A DNA stretch of 64,000 nucleotides from an uncultured SAR86 cluster bacterium (GTDB lineage: Bacteria; Pseudomonadota; Gammaproteobacteria; Magnimaribacterales; D2472): the NCBI GenBank assembly GCA_902593675.1, contig CACJJI010000003.1, positions 224,665 to 288,664 on the forward strand, given 5' to 3'. The notes beneath the pieces were generated by a model that saw only the letters and a program-made list of their open reading frames with translations, was not told the DNA's origin and searched no databases. Both the position numbers and the translations under genes were made by a program. Position 1 is the stretch's first letter, and every line of letters begins with the position of its first letter. Positions 9,786 to 18,430 of the stretch are shown here, piece after piece.

Positions 9786-10819
9786 AATTCTTTAATAACT
9801 TTGGTTATAGGTTTAGGTAGCCCATATTCATCTATTCTATCCTTTTTTATCCATTTATATTGCTGATTGGTTTGAATTTTTGATTCCTTTGAAGACATAT
9901 ACGTACTTAAATTTATATTAAGTCTTCTGTGAGTAAGCTCATGCTTAATATTTTGCGTAGCTATTAATTGAAAATCTTGAACATAGTTTTCTAAGGAAAC
10001 AGACTCAAAGGGAAGCCAAAGGTTTTTCCAAATAGATTCATCTTCATTTTTAGCAAGCAACAATGATTTTTTTGTCTGAATTAATGATAAATTCATCGAA
10101 ATTACTTTTTTTTTCGAAGCACTTTTATTTTTTTTCAGGGATCTTACTTTAAATGCAGATAAGCACTGAGAACTAACCGGACATATGCTGCAAGATGGTT
10201 TTGACGGAGTGCAAATTGTTGCCCCCAAATCCATAATCCCTTGTGTATAAGAGAAGCAATCATCTCTATTAATTAAATCACTAGAGAGCTTCCAAAGTTC
10301 AGCCTCTTTCATTGAATTTAAATCTTTATGCAAGAATCTTGTTATTACTCTCTTAACATTTCCATCAAGTATTGGATGAGGATCAAGGAAGGCTAATGAC
10401 AATATTGCTCCAGTTGTTGATTTGCCAATTCCAGGCAGGTTAATGATTTGATGAAACTCTTTAGGAAATTTATTTCCATATTCTTTTTTAATAATTTCCT
10501 TGGATGCGTAGATATTTCTAGCTCTTCTATAAAAGCCAAGACCAGACCATGCAGCCAAGATTTGATCTTCGGTGGCAACAGATAATTTTTTTTGGGAAGG
10601 GAATTTTTTAATAAAATTTTTAAAATAGGGTATAACTGTTTTTACTTGCGTTTGCTGAAGCATGATTTCAGAGACCCATATTCTATATGGAGTAACTTTT
10701 TTTCGCCATGGTAAATCATGCCTGCCATGGTTCAAGTACCACTGAACAACTTGCTGAGAGAAAAATTGATATTGCTTATTCAAAGAGGTTTTCTTTTGAG
10801 ATTGGTTCCTTGCTACCAT
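9782..10819 (-). CDS. mutY: A/G-specific adenine glycosylase
   Basis: [14 protein letters not shown], Hh[14 protein letters not shown]-x6-C-x2-C-x5-C Fe-S motif ([17 protein letters not shown]). Confidence 0.95.
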   Translation of the reverse strand: MVARNQSQKKTSLNKQYQFFSQQVVQWYLNHGRHDLPWRKKVTPYRIWVSEIMLQQTQVKTVIPYFKNFIKKFPSQKKLSVATEDQILAAWSGLGFYRRARNIYASKEIIKKEYGNKFPKEFHQIINLPGIGKSTTGAILSLAFLDPHPILDGNVKRVITRFLHKDLNSMKEAELWKLSSDLINRDDCFSYTQGIMDLGATICTPSKPSCSICPVSSQCLSAFKVRSLKKNKSASKKKVISMNLSLIQTKKSLLLAKNEDESIWKNLWLPFESVSLENYVQDFQLIATQNIKHELTHRRLNINLSTYMSSKESKIQTNQQYKWIKKDRIDEYGLPKPITKVIKEL

Positions 10820-11402
10820 CGAAAGAGTAAATTATTGGCGCACCTGTTGGAATCTCAAGTGCTAATACCTCGTCCTTTGATAAATTATCAAGTTGCATTA
10901 CCAAAGATCTAAGTGAATTTCCGTGCGCAGCCACTAAAATGTTTTCTCCTTCTAAAAGCTTAGGCAAGATTGAAGAATTAAAATAAGGCAAAACTCTTTC
11001 TGCAGTATTTTTTAGGCTCTCGCCGCCAGGAGGAGGCACATCATAGGATCTTCTCCAAATATGAACCTGCTCTTCGCCCCATTCTTTTCTGGCATCATCC
11101 TTATTTAAACCAGAAAGATCTCCATAATCTCTTTCATTCAAAGCTTGATTTTTTATAACCTTAATATTTGTTTGAGCTATGCCCTCTAAAATCATTTGAC
11201 CTGTAATTTGCGCACGCTTCAAAGCAGAAGTAAACATCATGGAAAATTTAATATTTCTTTCTTTGATAAGGATGCCGGCATTGGAAGCCTCTTTTTCGCC
11301 AACTTTTGTCAGCCCTGGATCCTTCCAGCCAGTAAATAAATTTTTGGCATTCCATTCACTTTGTCCATGACGCACAAGAACTAAAAAATTTTGCTCTTTC
11401 AT
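10776..11402 (-). CDS. gpmA: 2,3-bisphosphoglycerate-dependent phosphoglycerate mutase
   Basis: [32 protein letters not shown]. Confidence 0.93.
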   Translation of the reverse strand: MKEQNFLVLVRHGQSEWNAKNLFTGWKDPGLTKVGEKEASNAGILIKERNIKFSMMFTSALKRAQITGQMILEGIAQTNIKVIKNQALNERDYGDLSGLNKDDARKEWGEEQVHIWRRSYDVPPPGGESLKNTAERVLPYFNSSILPKLLEGENILVAAHGNSLRSLVMQLDNLSKDEVLALEIPTGAPIIYSFDGSKEPISKENLFE

Positions 11403-11441
11403 AATATAAACCTCACCATTAAATATATTTTAAGCGATAAT

Positions 11442-11867
11442 ATGCAAATGCTAGAATTCAATTTATTTTTAATAGACTATTGGTACTTCTCTGTTCCTTT
11501 ATTTCTTTCAATTATTCTATGGTTTCGATCAGAAACAAGGCGAGGCGGTCATCGAGTGGACTGCAATCAGTTGACTAATTTAGTGAATAAGGAGTCTGCC
11601 TGTTTGGTGGATGTGAGGCCCAAAAGCGAATTTGAAACAGGAGCAATAGCTGGATCAATTAATATTCCCTTTGAGGAATTAGATAATAGAAATGATGAAT
11701 TATTAAAAGCAAAAGAAAATCCATTGGTATTAATTTGCAAGATGGGAAGAAATGCAGCTTTGGCTGGTGAAAAGATGCAAAAGTATGGATATAACAAAAC
11801 TCATGTTTTGAAAGGGGGAATTACCACTTGGCAGCAAGAAGGACTTCCGCTGGTTAAAGTAAAATAA
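11442..11867 (+). CDS. Membrane-anchored rhodanese-like protein (YibN-like)
   Basis: N-terminal hydrophobic segment then rhodanese domain with LICKMGRNA catalytic loop; ORF extends to 11391 but ATG 11442 avoids overlapping gpmA. Confidence 0.85.
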   Translation: MQMLEFNLFLIDYWYFSVPLFLSIILWFRSETRRGGHRVDCNQLTNLVNKESACLVDVRPKSEFETGAIAGSINIPFEELDNRNDELLKAKENPLVLICKMGRNAALAGEKMQKYGYNKTHVLKGGITTWQQEGLPLVKVK

Positions 11868-11870
11868 TCC

Positions 11871-12308
11871 ATGAATTTTTGTAATAAATTTTTTCCACTT
11901 CTTTTGTTTTTTGCTTTTAATATTTCAGCTGATGAATTAACCATTAATATATCGGGGCAAACCAAAGAAGGTGTATTGTCTTTGGCTATTTATGATAATG
12001 CTGAAGCATACAATTATTCTGTTAAGGGAGAAAAGCGATCAGAAGAAGGCATATTTTCTGGGATAGAGAATTTTATAGAGCTGAAAGAAATCCATGAGTT
12101 TGTTATTGATCTGCCAGAGGGGGTCTATGCAATTGCTCTTTTTGTTGATGCTAATAAAAATTTAAAAATTGACAAAAATTTTCTTGGTATTCCAAAAGAA
12201 CAATTTGGGTTCTCTAATAATGCTATGGGAAAATTATCCGCACCTTCTTTTGAGCAGGCAAAGTTTGAGGTTCGGGGAGATACTTTGCAAAATATAAAAT
12301 TAAAATAA
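11871..12308 (+). CDS. DUF2141 family exported protein
   Basis: Signal peptide; GVYAIALFVDANKNLKIDKNFLGIPKEQFGFSNNA is a DUF2141 signature. Confidence 0.8.
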   Translation: MNFCNKFFPLLLFFAFNISADELTINISGQTKEGVLSLAIYDNAEAYNYSVKGEKRSEEGIFSGIENFIELKEIHEFVIDLPEGVYAIALFVDANKNLKIDKNFLGIPKEQFGFSNNAMGKLSAPSFEQAKFEVRGDTLQNIKLK

Positions 12309-12322
12309 TTAATAATTTCATC

Positions 12323-12574
12323 ATGAAGGAAGTAATCATATATACAACGAAAACTTGCCCATACTGCTACAAAGCAAAAAGTTTATTAAAAAGTTTGGAT
12401 ATTCCCTATAAAGAAGTTTCAGTCGATTTTAATTCTAAGCTCAGAGCCGAAATGGCATCAAAGGCTGGAAAAACATCTGTTCCTCAAATATGGTTTGGCG
12501 AAGATCATATTGGAGGATGCGATGATTTACATGCACTGCATTCAGCTGGTAATTTACTAAAGTCTTTAAGTTAA
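12323..12574 (+). CDS. grxC: Glutaredoxin 3
   Basis: TCPYCYKAK active site, TSVPQIWFGEDHIGGCDDL. Confidence 0.93.
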   Translation: MKEVIIYTTKTCPYCYKAKSLLKSLDIPYKEVSVDFNSKLRAEMASKAGKTSVPQIWFGEDHIGGCDDLHALHSAGNLLKSLS

Positions 12575-13959
12575 GTTTGTTGAGCCTTAATTTTTTTTGA
12601 AAGAGTATTTCTTCCAAGGCCTAAAACTTTTGCTGCCTCTTGTTTTTTGCCACCAGTTTTTTCTAAAGCAAAATCAATCATGACTTTGTCCAACGCTGGT
12701 TCGATGATTTCAAGCATATTCTCTGAATTGCTTAGATAAATTTCACCTAGCCATTGAGAAAAACCTGATTGCCAGTCATCACTTTGTGCTTGAGATGGCT
12801 CCCCATTATTAATAATTTCACTGGGCAGATCTTCTAATTCAACATTTAAAGTTGGTGCCATGAGCGCAATCCAATAACATGTATTTTCTAATTGCCTCAC
12901 ATTTCCAGGCCAATCATATTGAGTTAAAGCCAGGAGAGCTTCTGGAGAAAGTACTTTTGGATCATCCATTAATGAATCTGCATGCCTTTTCAAAAAAGCA
13001 GAGGATAGATCACCAATATCTTCTTTTCTTTGTCTTAGAGGCGGGACGTCAATTCTGATTACATTCAACCTGTAGTAAAGATCTTCTCTAAAGGTACCAG
13101 AAGCAACCAGTGATTCTAGGCTTTGGTGGGTAGCCGCAAGAATTCTAACATCTACCTTAATTGGTTTATCTCCGCCAACTCGAAAAAATTCTTTATTAGA
13201 TAGCACTCTAAGTAAGCGAGTTTGTGTCTCAAGAGGCATATCCCCAATCTCGTCAAGAAAGAGCGTGCCTCCATTTGCCTGTTCAAATCTACCGATTCTT
13301 TGCTCAACAGCACCTGTAAAGGCTCCTTTTTCATGTCCAAATAATTCTGATTCAATTAATTCTTTTGGAATATCAGCCATATTTAAGGCTATGAAAGGCA
13401 TGTCATGTCTAGGGCTATTTTTATGCAAAGATTTAGATACTAGCTCTTTGCCTGTTCCAGACTCTCCTTGAATGAGAACTGTTGCATTTGTGTTAGCAAG
13501 CTTTCCAATTGATCTAAAAACAATTTGCATTGAGGGAGCCGAACCAATAATTTCTGATTTAGACACTTTTTTTGGTTTGGCGTCTTTATGCTCCTCTAAG
13601 GCTTTTTTAACCGTAACAATTGCTTCCTCTAAATCAAAAGGCTTAGGTATATATTCAAAAGCGCCCCCTCCGTATGAATCTATTGCAGCCTGCATATCCG
13701 TAAATGCAGTCATAATTATGACTGGCAATTTGTCGTAATTATTTTTTACGTGTTTCAATAAATCATAACCATGCATTCCTGGCATTTTTATATCTGAAAT
13801 AATTAAATCTGGCTTTTCATCATTTAAAGCTTCTATCAATGATTCGCCATCTGCAAAGGTTGCTATTTCAAGACCAGCACTTTTCAGGCCTTCTTCGAGA
13901 ACCATGCGAATAGCCTCATCATCATCAGCAATCCAAACTTTAGGCACTTTGAGCACCAT
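12571..13959 (-). CDS. ntrC: Nitrogen regulation response regulator NtrC (sigma54 activator)
   Basis: Receiver domain, GESGTGKE Walker A, GAFTGA sigma54-contact loop, C-terminal Fis-type HTH. Confidence 0.93.
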   Translation of the reverse strand: MVLKVPKVWIADDDEAIRMVLEEGLKSAGLEIATFADGESLIEALNDEKPDLIISDIKMPGMHGYDLLKHVKNNYDKLPVIIMTAFTDMQAAIDSYGGGAFEYIPKPFDLEEAIVTVKKALEEHKDAKPKKVSKSEIIGSAPSMQIVFRSIGKLANTNATVLIQGESGTGKELVSKSLHKNSPRHDMPFIALNMADIPKELIESELFGHEKGAFTGAVEQRIGRFEQANGGTLFLDEIGDMPLETQTRLLRVLSNKEFFRVGGDKPIKVDVRILAATHQSLESLVASGTFREDLYYRLNVIRIDVPPLRQRKEDIGDLSSAFLKRHADSLMDDPKVLSPEALLALTQYDWPGNVRQLENTCYWIALMAPTLNVELEDLPSEIINNGEPSQAQSDDWQSGFSQWLGEIYLSNSENMLEIIEPALDKVMIDFALEKTGGKKQEAAKVLGLGRNTLSKKIKAQQT

Positions 13960-15028
13960 TGATATTACTGCTAGATATAGGAATTAATATAGAGAACAAT
14001 GTCTGATCATCTTTCCGATCAAATGATATTGCGCCACCATGGATTCTTACAATATCTTGAGAGATAGACAGTCCTATACCTGAGCCATTTTCCTTACCCG
14101 ATATCATTGGAAAGAATATTTGGTCTTTAATTTCTGGGTTTATTCCAGGACCATTATCCTTAACAATAATTTCAGCTAAGGTGCTATGAACGGTTCCATT
14201 GATCGGTTGTCTGTATGAAATTTTAGTTTGAATGCCGATATAAGGTTCTTCGGCATAATTTGTAGACGCGTGAACCGCATTTTGAGTAATATTTATTAAA
14301 GCTTGAATAAATAAATTTTTATCACCATAAATTTCAGGGATGCTTGGGTCATAATTCCTATCTATGATTAAGTTCTCTTGAGATTCAGCATTGCTTAATG
14401 CCAACACTCTTTGCAAAGACTCATGTAAATTAAAATATTCAAAGGTTGGTTTTTTTGCTGGAGTTAATATTCTTGTAACAATTTCATTTAACCTATCTGT
14501 TTCTTCTTCAATAATTTTTAAAAATTTTTTTGAAAAATCATCAACATATTTAGACTTTAAAATTTGAGCACTACCCTTAATTCCTGACAAAGGATTCTTA
14601 ACCTCATGAGCTAAAGTTCTAGCCAAGCCTGCAGCTATTTTTTGGGTTGAAAAGCTTCTTGTTGAGTCTATTATTTTATTAAGATTATCAATACTCACCG
14701 CTTCTATAAAAATAAGATTTTTTTTCTCTGAAAAAGTTATTGTTAGATCTACTGTTCTTGAATTTCCAGATTGATGAACAATTTCAAAGTCACGCTTGGT
14801 AACAGATCCTGTATTCTCTCTAGTTTTTTTGAGAATCTCATTGATTTGAGAGCCTGTTTCTTCATCAAGCAAAGAGGAGATAGTTTTTTCAGTAAATTTT
14901 GAAGAGTCACTAATCCAGTTCGCTGCTTTTGCTGCATCATTGATCCACAACAATTGAAAATTATCTCCGTCTAGAATAATAATTTCAGTATTTAAATTAT
15001 CAAATGCTTTAAACTCTGTGAAATCCAT
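13940..15028 (-). CDS. ntrB: Nitrogen regulation histidine kinase NtrB
   Basis: PAS then LAHEVKNPLSGIKGSAQIL H-box and N/G boxes; directly followed by ntrC. Confidence 0.92.
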   Translation of the reverse strand: MDFTEFKAFDNLNTEIIILDGDNFQLLWINDAAKAANWISDSSKFTEKTISSLLDEETGSQINEILKKTRENTGSVTKRDFEIVHQSGNSRTVDLTITFSEKKNLIFIEAVSIDNLNKIIDSTRSFSTQKIAAGLARTLAHEVKNPLSGIKGSAQILKSKYVDDFSKKFLKIIEEETDRLNEIVTRILTPAKKPTFEYFNLHESLQRVLALSNAESQENLIIDRNYDPSIPEIYGDKNLFIQALINITQNAVHASTNYAEEPYIGIQTKISYRQPINGTVHSTLAEIIVKDNGPGINPEIKDQIFFPMISGKENGSGIGLSISQDIVRIHGGAISFDRKDDQTLFSILIPISSSNINGAQSA

Positions 15029-15045
15029 AATTCTTACCTAAAAAA

Positions 15046-15072
15046 TAAAGCCCTCTAGAAGAAAGGGCTTTA
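15046..15072 (-). terminator. Rho-independent terminator/attenuator between GSII and ntrB
   Basis: Perfect 9-bp stem TAAAGCCCT…AGGGCTTTA with 9-nt loop, flanked by T-tracts on both strands. Confidence 0.85.
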
Positions 15073-15108
15073 TATATTTTTTAGTGAGAAAGCTACTCAA
15101 TTTTTAAT

Positions 15109-16089
15109 TTATTTTGTCAGCGTTCCAACAATGTGAGCTAAGATTTTATATGGATCCGCATTTGAAGCTGGTCTTCTGTCTTCAAGATAGCCATTCCAAT
15201 TATGCTCGACTGTATAAACAGGAATTCTGATGCTTGCACCACGATCACTAACACCATAAGAGAATGTATCAATGCTTTGAGTTTCATGCAGGCCTGTTAG
15301 CCTCATATCATTATCTGAGCCATAGGCTGCAATTCCTTCCGCATGGACTTCACCAAGTTTGTCACAATAAGAAGAAAATAATTCTTCTGACCCTCTAGAT
15401 CTCATCTCTTCATTCGAAAAGTTGGTATGCATTCCTGAGCCATTCCAGTCACCAGTTTTAGGTTTTGGGTGAATATTTACGCCCACACCATACTCTTCAG
15501 CAATTTTATAAAGCATGTATCTGCTGACCCAAAGATCATCTGCAGCTTTAATACCTTTTCCAAGGCACTGATACTCCCACTGTCCTAGTGCAACTTCAGC
15601 ATTAGTACCTGTTAATGTAATTCCTAAATCTAAGCATGCCTGTAAGTGGTGATCAGAGATTTCTCTCCCAACAACATTGCCTGCGCCAACACCACAATAA
15701 AAATCACCCTGAGCACGAGGCTCACCATTTTCCCAGCCAAGAGGTTCGCCAGTTTCAGGATCTGTAAAGAAAAATTCTTGTTCAAATCCGAACCACCATT
15801 CATCCGTCACAACTGCTTCAGCAGCAGCGCGGAAATTTGATGGATGAGTAGTATGATCAGCTGATTGAACCTGTGTCATAACTAGGTCATGACCATGAGG
15901 GTTTTCGTATGTTTGCACTGGAAGAAGTAAGCAGTCTGAGCTTCCGCCTTCGGCTTGTTGTGTTGATGAGCCATCGAAAGACCAATCTGGCGGTCTATTT
16001 GCATCAGTAGCTTTAACCTTGCTCCTCATTGATGGTTCTGGCTGATATCCATCAAGCCATATATATTCGTAAGTTTTATAATTTGACAT
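15109..16089 (-). CDS. Glutamine synthetase, type II (eukaryotic/rhizobial GlnII type)
   Basis: 326 aa; EYIWLDGYQPEP, WSFDGSSTQQAEGGSSDCLLLPV, WFGFEQEFFF, NAEVALGQWEYQ, DWNGSGMHTNFS, LTGLHETQS, DRGASIRIP – GSII, not GSI, motifs. Confidence 0.95.
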   Translation of the reverse strand: MSNYKTYEYIWLDGYQPEPSMRSKVKATDANRPPDWSFDGSSTQQAEGGSSDCLLLPVQTYENPHGHDLVMTQVQSADHTTHPSNFRAAAEAVVTDEWWFGFEQEFFFTDPETGEPLGWENGEPRAQGDFYCGVGAGNVVGREISDHHLQACLDLGITLTGTNAEVALGQWEYQCLGKGIKAADDLWVSRYMLYKIAEEYGVGVNIHPKPKTGDWNGSGMHTNFSNEEMRSRGSEELFSSYCDKLGEVHAEGIAAYGSDNDMRLTGLHETQSIDTFSYGVSDRGASIRIPVYTVEHNWNGYLEDRRPASNADPYKILAHIVGTLTK

Positions 16090-16108
16090 TCTATTTCTCC
16101 TAAAAATT

Positions 16109-16127
16109 TTTAAGTACTTTACTTAAA
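16109..16127. repeat. Perfect 8-bp inverted repeat (TTTAAGTA-ctt-TACTTAAA) upstream of GSII
   Basis: Read directly; spans the start site predicted from the sigma54 promoter. Confidence 0.75.
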
Positions 16128-16129
16128 TA

Positions 16130-16146
16130 TGCAATATCTATGCCAA
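16130..16146 (-). promoter_or_regulatory. Sigma54 (-24/-12) promoter for GSII
   Basis: Minus strand TTGGCATAGATATTGCA: GG-N10-GC spacing exactly as in TGGCAC-N5-TTGCW consensus; 41 nt from its downstream edge to the ATG, with GGAG ribosome-binding site between. Confidence 0.85.
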
Positions 16147-16152
16147 TATAAT

Positions 16153-16169
16153 TGCACAAAAAATGTGCG
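16153..16169. promoter_or_regulatory. NtrC-like binding site 1
   Basis: TGCAC-N7-GTGCG, one mismatch to TGCAC-N7-GTGCA. Confidence 0.75.
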
Positions 16170-16204
16170 ATTTACGTTTAATTATAGGGCAAAAAACATA
16201 TATA

Positions 16205-16221
16205 TGCACTAAATTAGTGCA
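16205..16221. promoter_or_regulatory. NtrC-like binding site 2 (overlaps the yqiA stop codon)
   Basis: TGCACTAAATTAGTGCA, a perfect palindromic match to TGCAC-N7-GTGCA. Confidence 0.82.
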
Positions 16222-16786
16222 TATTAAGAAATTTCTGTATTTTTGGAATATGTGACTCGAAGTCTTCGAAAGAATGATTTCCTCCAAATATCACTTCAAT
16301 CTGGCTTGCAGAAAAATATTTAATAGCAAGTTTATAATCAAGGACCTCATCTCCCGACTGAATCAAAGTCAAAAAATTCTTATGCTTTTTCAAGTTCTTA
16401 ATTTTTTTATTTATTTGGGCTAGGAAATCCAATTGATCTTGATCAATAAAAAACTTTTCTCCAGTTGAGTAGTTTTGATTTTCTCCAAAATATTCAGACA
16501 TATCTATTGGCGGAATTGCTGGATTTATATTCACACACAAAAGATTATATTTTTCCGAAAAATATGTTCCAAAAAAACCGCCTAAGGAACTTCCAATAAT
16601 TGAGGATGGAGATTCTGTTTTGATTATTTCTTCAATCTGCTGGTAAGCATTTTTAATATTATTATCTATATTAGGAATTAAGATCTTAGTTGAGCTGGTA
16701 TTTTGTTTTACAAAAGATTCAAGTACTTTTGCTTTCGTTGAATCTGCAGATGATGCAAATCCATGGAGATATAAAATTTTAGTCAT
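16214..16786 (-). CDS. yqiA: YqiA-like esterase
   Basis: MTKILYLHGFASS, SSLGGFFGTYFSEKY, GGNHSFEDF. Confidence 0.88.
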   Translation of the reverse strand: MTKILYLHGFASSADSTKAKVLESFVKQNTSSTKILIPNIDNNIKNAYQQIEEIIKTESPSSIIGSSLGGFFGTYFSEKYNLLCVNINPAIPPIDMSEYFGENQNYSTGEKFFIDQDQLDFLAQINKKIKNLKKHKNFLTLIQSGDEVLDYKLAIKYFSASQIEVIFGGNHSFEDFESHIPKIQKFLNMH

Positions 16787-16852
16787 TCAAATAATTTATT
16801 TCTTCTGCTTCAATTTCTTAATTTAAAAATATGCTTTCAAGTCATTCAGTTT
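16782..16852 (-). pseudogene. Decayed tandem copy of the yqiB (DUF1249) 3' end
   Basis: About 80% identical by eye to 16873..16943 at a 91-bp offset; minus-strand reading TE*LESIFLN*EIEAEEINYLND versus TEWLENIFLNGAVEAKEINFLNG. Confidence 0.8.
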
Positions 16853-16869
16853 GAAATCCATATAAAGTT

Positions 16870-17301
16870 TCAGCCATTTAAAAAATTTATTTCTTTTGCT
16901 TCAACTGCTCCATTTAAAAAAATGTTTTCAAGCCACTCAGTCAGAATTCTATTTTGTTGATATTTTTCATCTTGTGATTGTGAGAATGGAGAGGGAATAA
17001 AAAATGGAACAGGTTTTTCTTGTTGATAAGAAATTACTTCCGCTAACTTTGCATCAATATAAATATTTATTCTCAGCAAAAAATTTACCAAGGCCGCATC
17101 TTTATTTTTAAATTTTGCCTCGATCATGAGAGTATGTGGCGTTCTTGAGATTACTAAAAATTCAGCTTGATTTTTTTGTTCATGATTTAGAATTTCAAAT
17201 GTATAAGTATCATTCACAAAATTACATAGGATTTTTCTTAGCCTTGAAAAATTTGCACTGCAAGTTGTTAAATGATTTTTTGTTTTTAAACTCTTATACA
17301 T
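16870..17301 (-). CDS. DUF1249 family protein (YqiB-like)
   Basis: Length and sequence pattern of DUF1249 (…LVISRTPHTLMIEAKF…), adjacent to yqiA. Confidence 0.8.
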   Translation of the reverse strand: MYKSLKTKNHLTTCSANFSRLRKILCNFVNDTYTFEILNHEQKNQAEFLVISRTPHTLMIEAKFKNKDAALVNFLLRINIYIDAKLAEVISYQQEKPVPFFIPSPFSQSQDEKYQQNRILTEWLENIFLNGAVEAKEINFLNG

Positions 17302-18426
17302 TTATTTGATTCTATAATCATTGTTAAATGGTGTATAGGATTTGCATGCCTCAATATATTTTTCTATTTGGCTTCTTTCTGATTTGCAAAAATCGCTTAC
17401 TGCTTGCCCAAAATCATCTCTTAAAAAATAATGAAATGATGAACTTAAATGAGGTTTAAAACCTCTCCTAATTTTATGCTCTCCTTGAACGCCAGGATCA
17501 AAAAATTTGAGATTATTTTTTATGCAATATTCTATGCCCTGATAGTAACAACATTCAAAATGTAGGTTTTTTATTTTTGTTGTTGCTCCCCAATGCCTGC
17601 CATAAAGAGTATTCGCACCTTCAAAACATAATGATGCACCAATTGGCTCTCCTGCTATTTCAGCAAAGAAAATAACTGGTTTAACTTGCTGATTTGCGGT
17701 GTTAATTAATTGAAAAAATTCTTTATTTAGATATGGATTTTGAGCTCTTTCAAAATAGGTTTTTTGATAAAACACATAAAATAAATCCCAATCCTCATTT
17801 GTGATTTCATTGTGTTTTTTGCATTTAAATTCAATGCCTAGTTTAGAAATGCTTTTTCTTTCTTTGCGAATGGTCGCTCTTTGGCGAGAAGTAAAGATAG
17901 ATAGAAAATTATCAAAATCAATAAAATTTTCATTTTCCCAAGTGAACCTATAATTGTATCTTTCAACAAAATTTCTTTCTCTTAAGACACTTTTGCCTGA
18001 TTCATTGGGAAAAAGAATATGCCATGATTCAATTTCCTCGGCTTCCATTTTTTTAATGCCAGCATCAATAAGATTGAACTTAGATTGATTATCTTTACCT
18101 AAAATTCTATCTCCTTCACAGGGAGTGAAAGGAATCGCTGTTAGTAATTTTGGATAATAATTTCTACCGGCCCTAGTTAGTGCATTTGCCCACTGATGAT
18201 CAAAAATAAATTCCCCATAGCTATTAAATTTTTTATATAAAGGGAGAAAGCTTATTAATTTTTTATTTTTTATTTCGCCAAGATGATCTGGGATCCACCC
18301 AGATTTTTCTGATGCAGAATCACTTTGCTCCATTGCTAGTAAATATGAAAAATCCTCAAAAGGATTATTTGCTTTTATTGAATAAAGCTTTTTTTGTAAA
18401 TCAATTGTTTTGATTTCAGATGACAT
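17302..18426 (-). CDS. GNAT family N-acetyltransferase (COG3146/DUF482-like)
   Basis: RQRATIRKERK, LYGRHWGATTKIKNLHFECCYYQGIEYCI, FDPGVQGEHKIRRGF. Confidence 0.85.
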   Translation of the reverse strand: MSSEIKTIDLQKKLYSIKANNPFEDFSYLLAMEQSDSASEKSGWIPDHLGEIKNKKLISFLPLYKKFNSYGEFIFDHQWANALTRAGRNYYPKLLTAIPFTPCEGDRILGKDNQSKFNLIDAGIKKMEAEEIESWHILFPNESGKSVLRERNFVERYNYRFTWENENFIDFDNFLSIFTSRQRATIRKERKSISKLGIEFKCKKHNEITNEDWDLFYVFYQKTYFERAQNPYLNKEFFQLINTANQQVKPVIFFAEIAGEPIGASLCFEGANTLYGRHWGATTKIKNLHFECCYYQGIEYCIKNNLKFFDPGVQGEHKIRRGFKPHLSSSFHYFLRDDFGQAVSDFCKSERSQIEKYIEACKSYTPFNNDYRIK

Positions 18427-18430
18427 GAAA

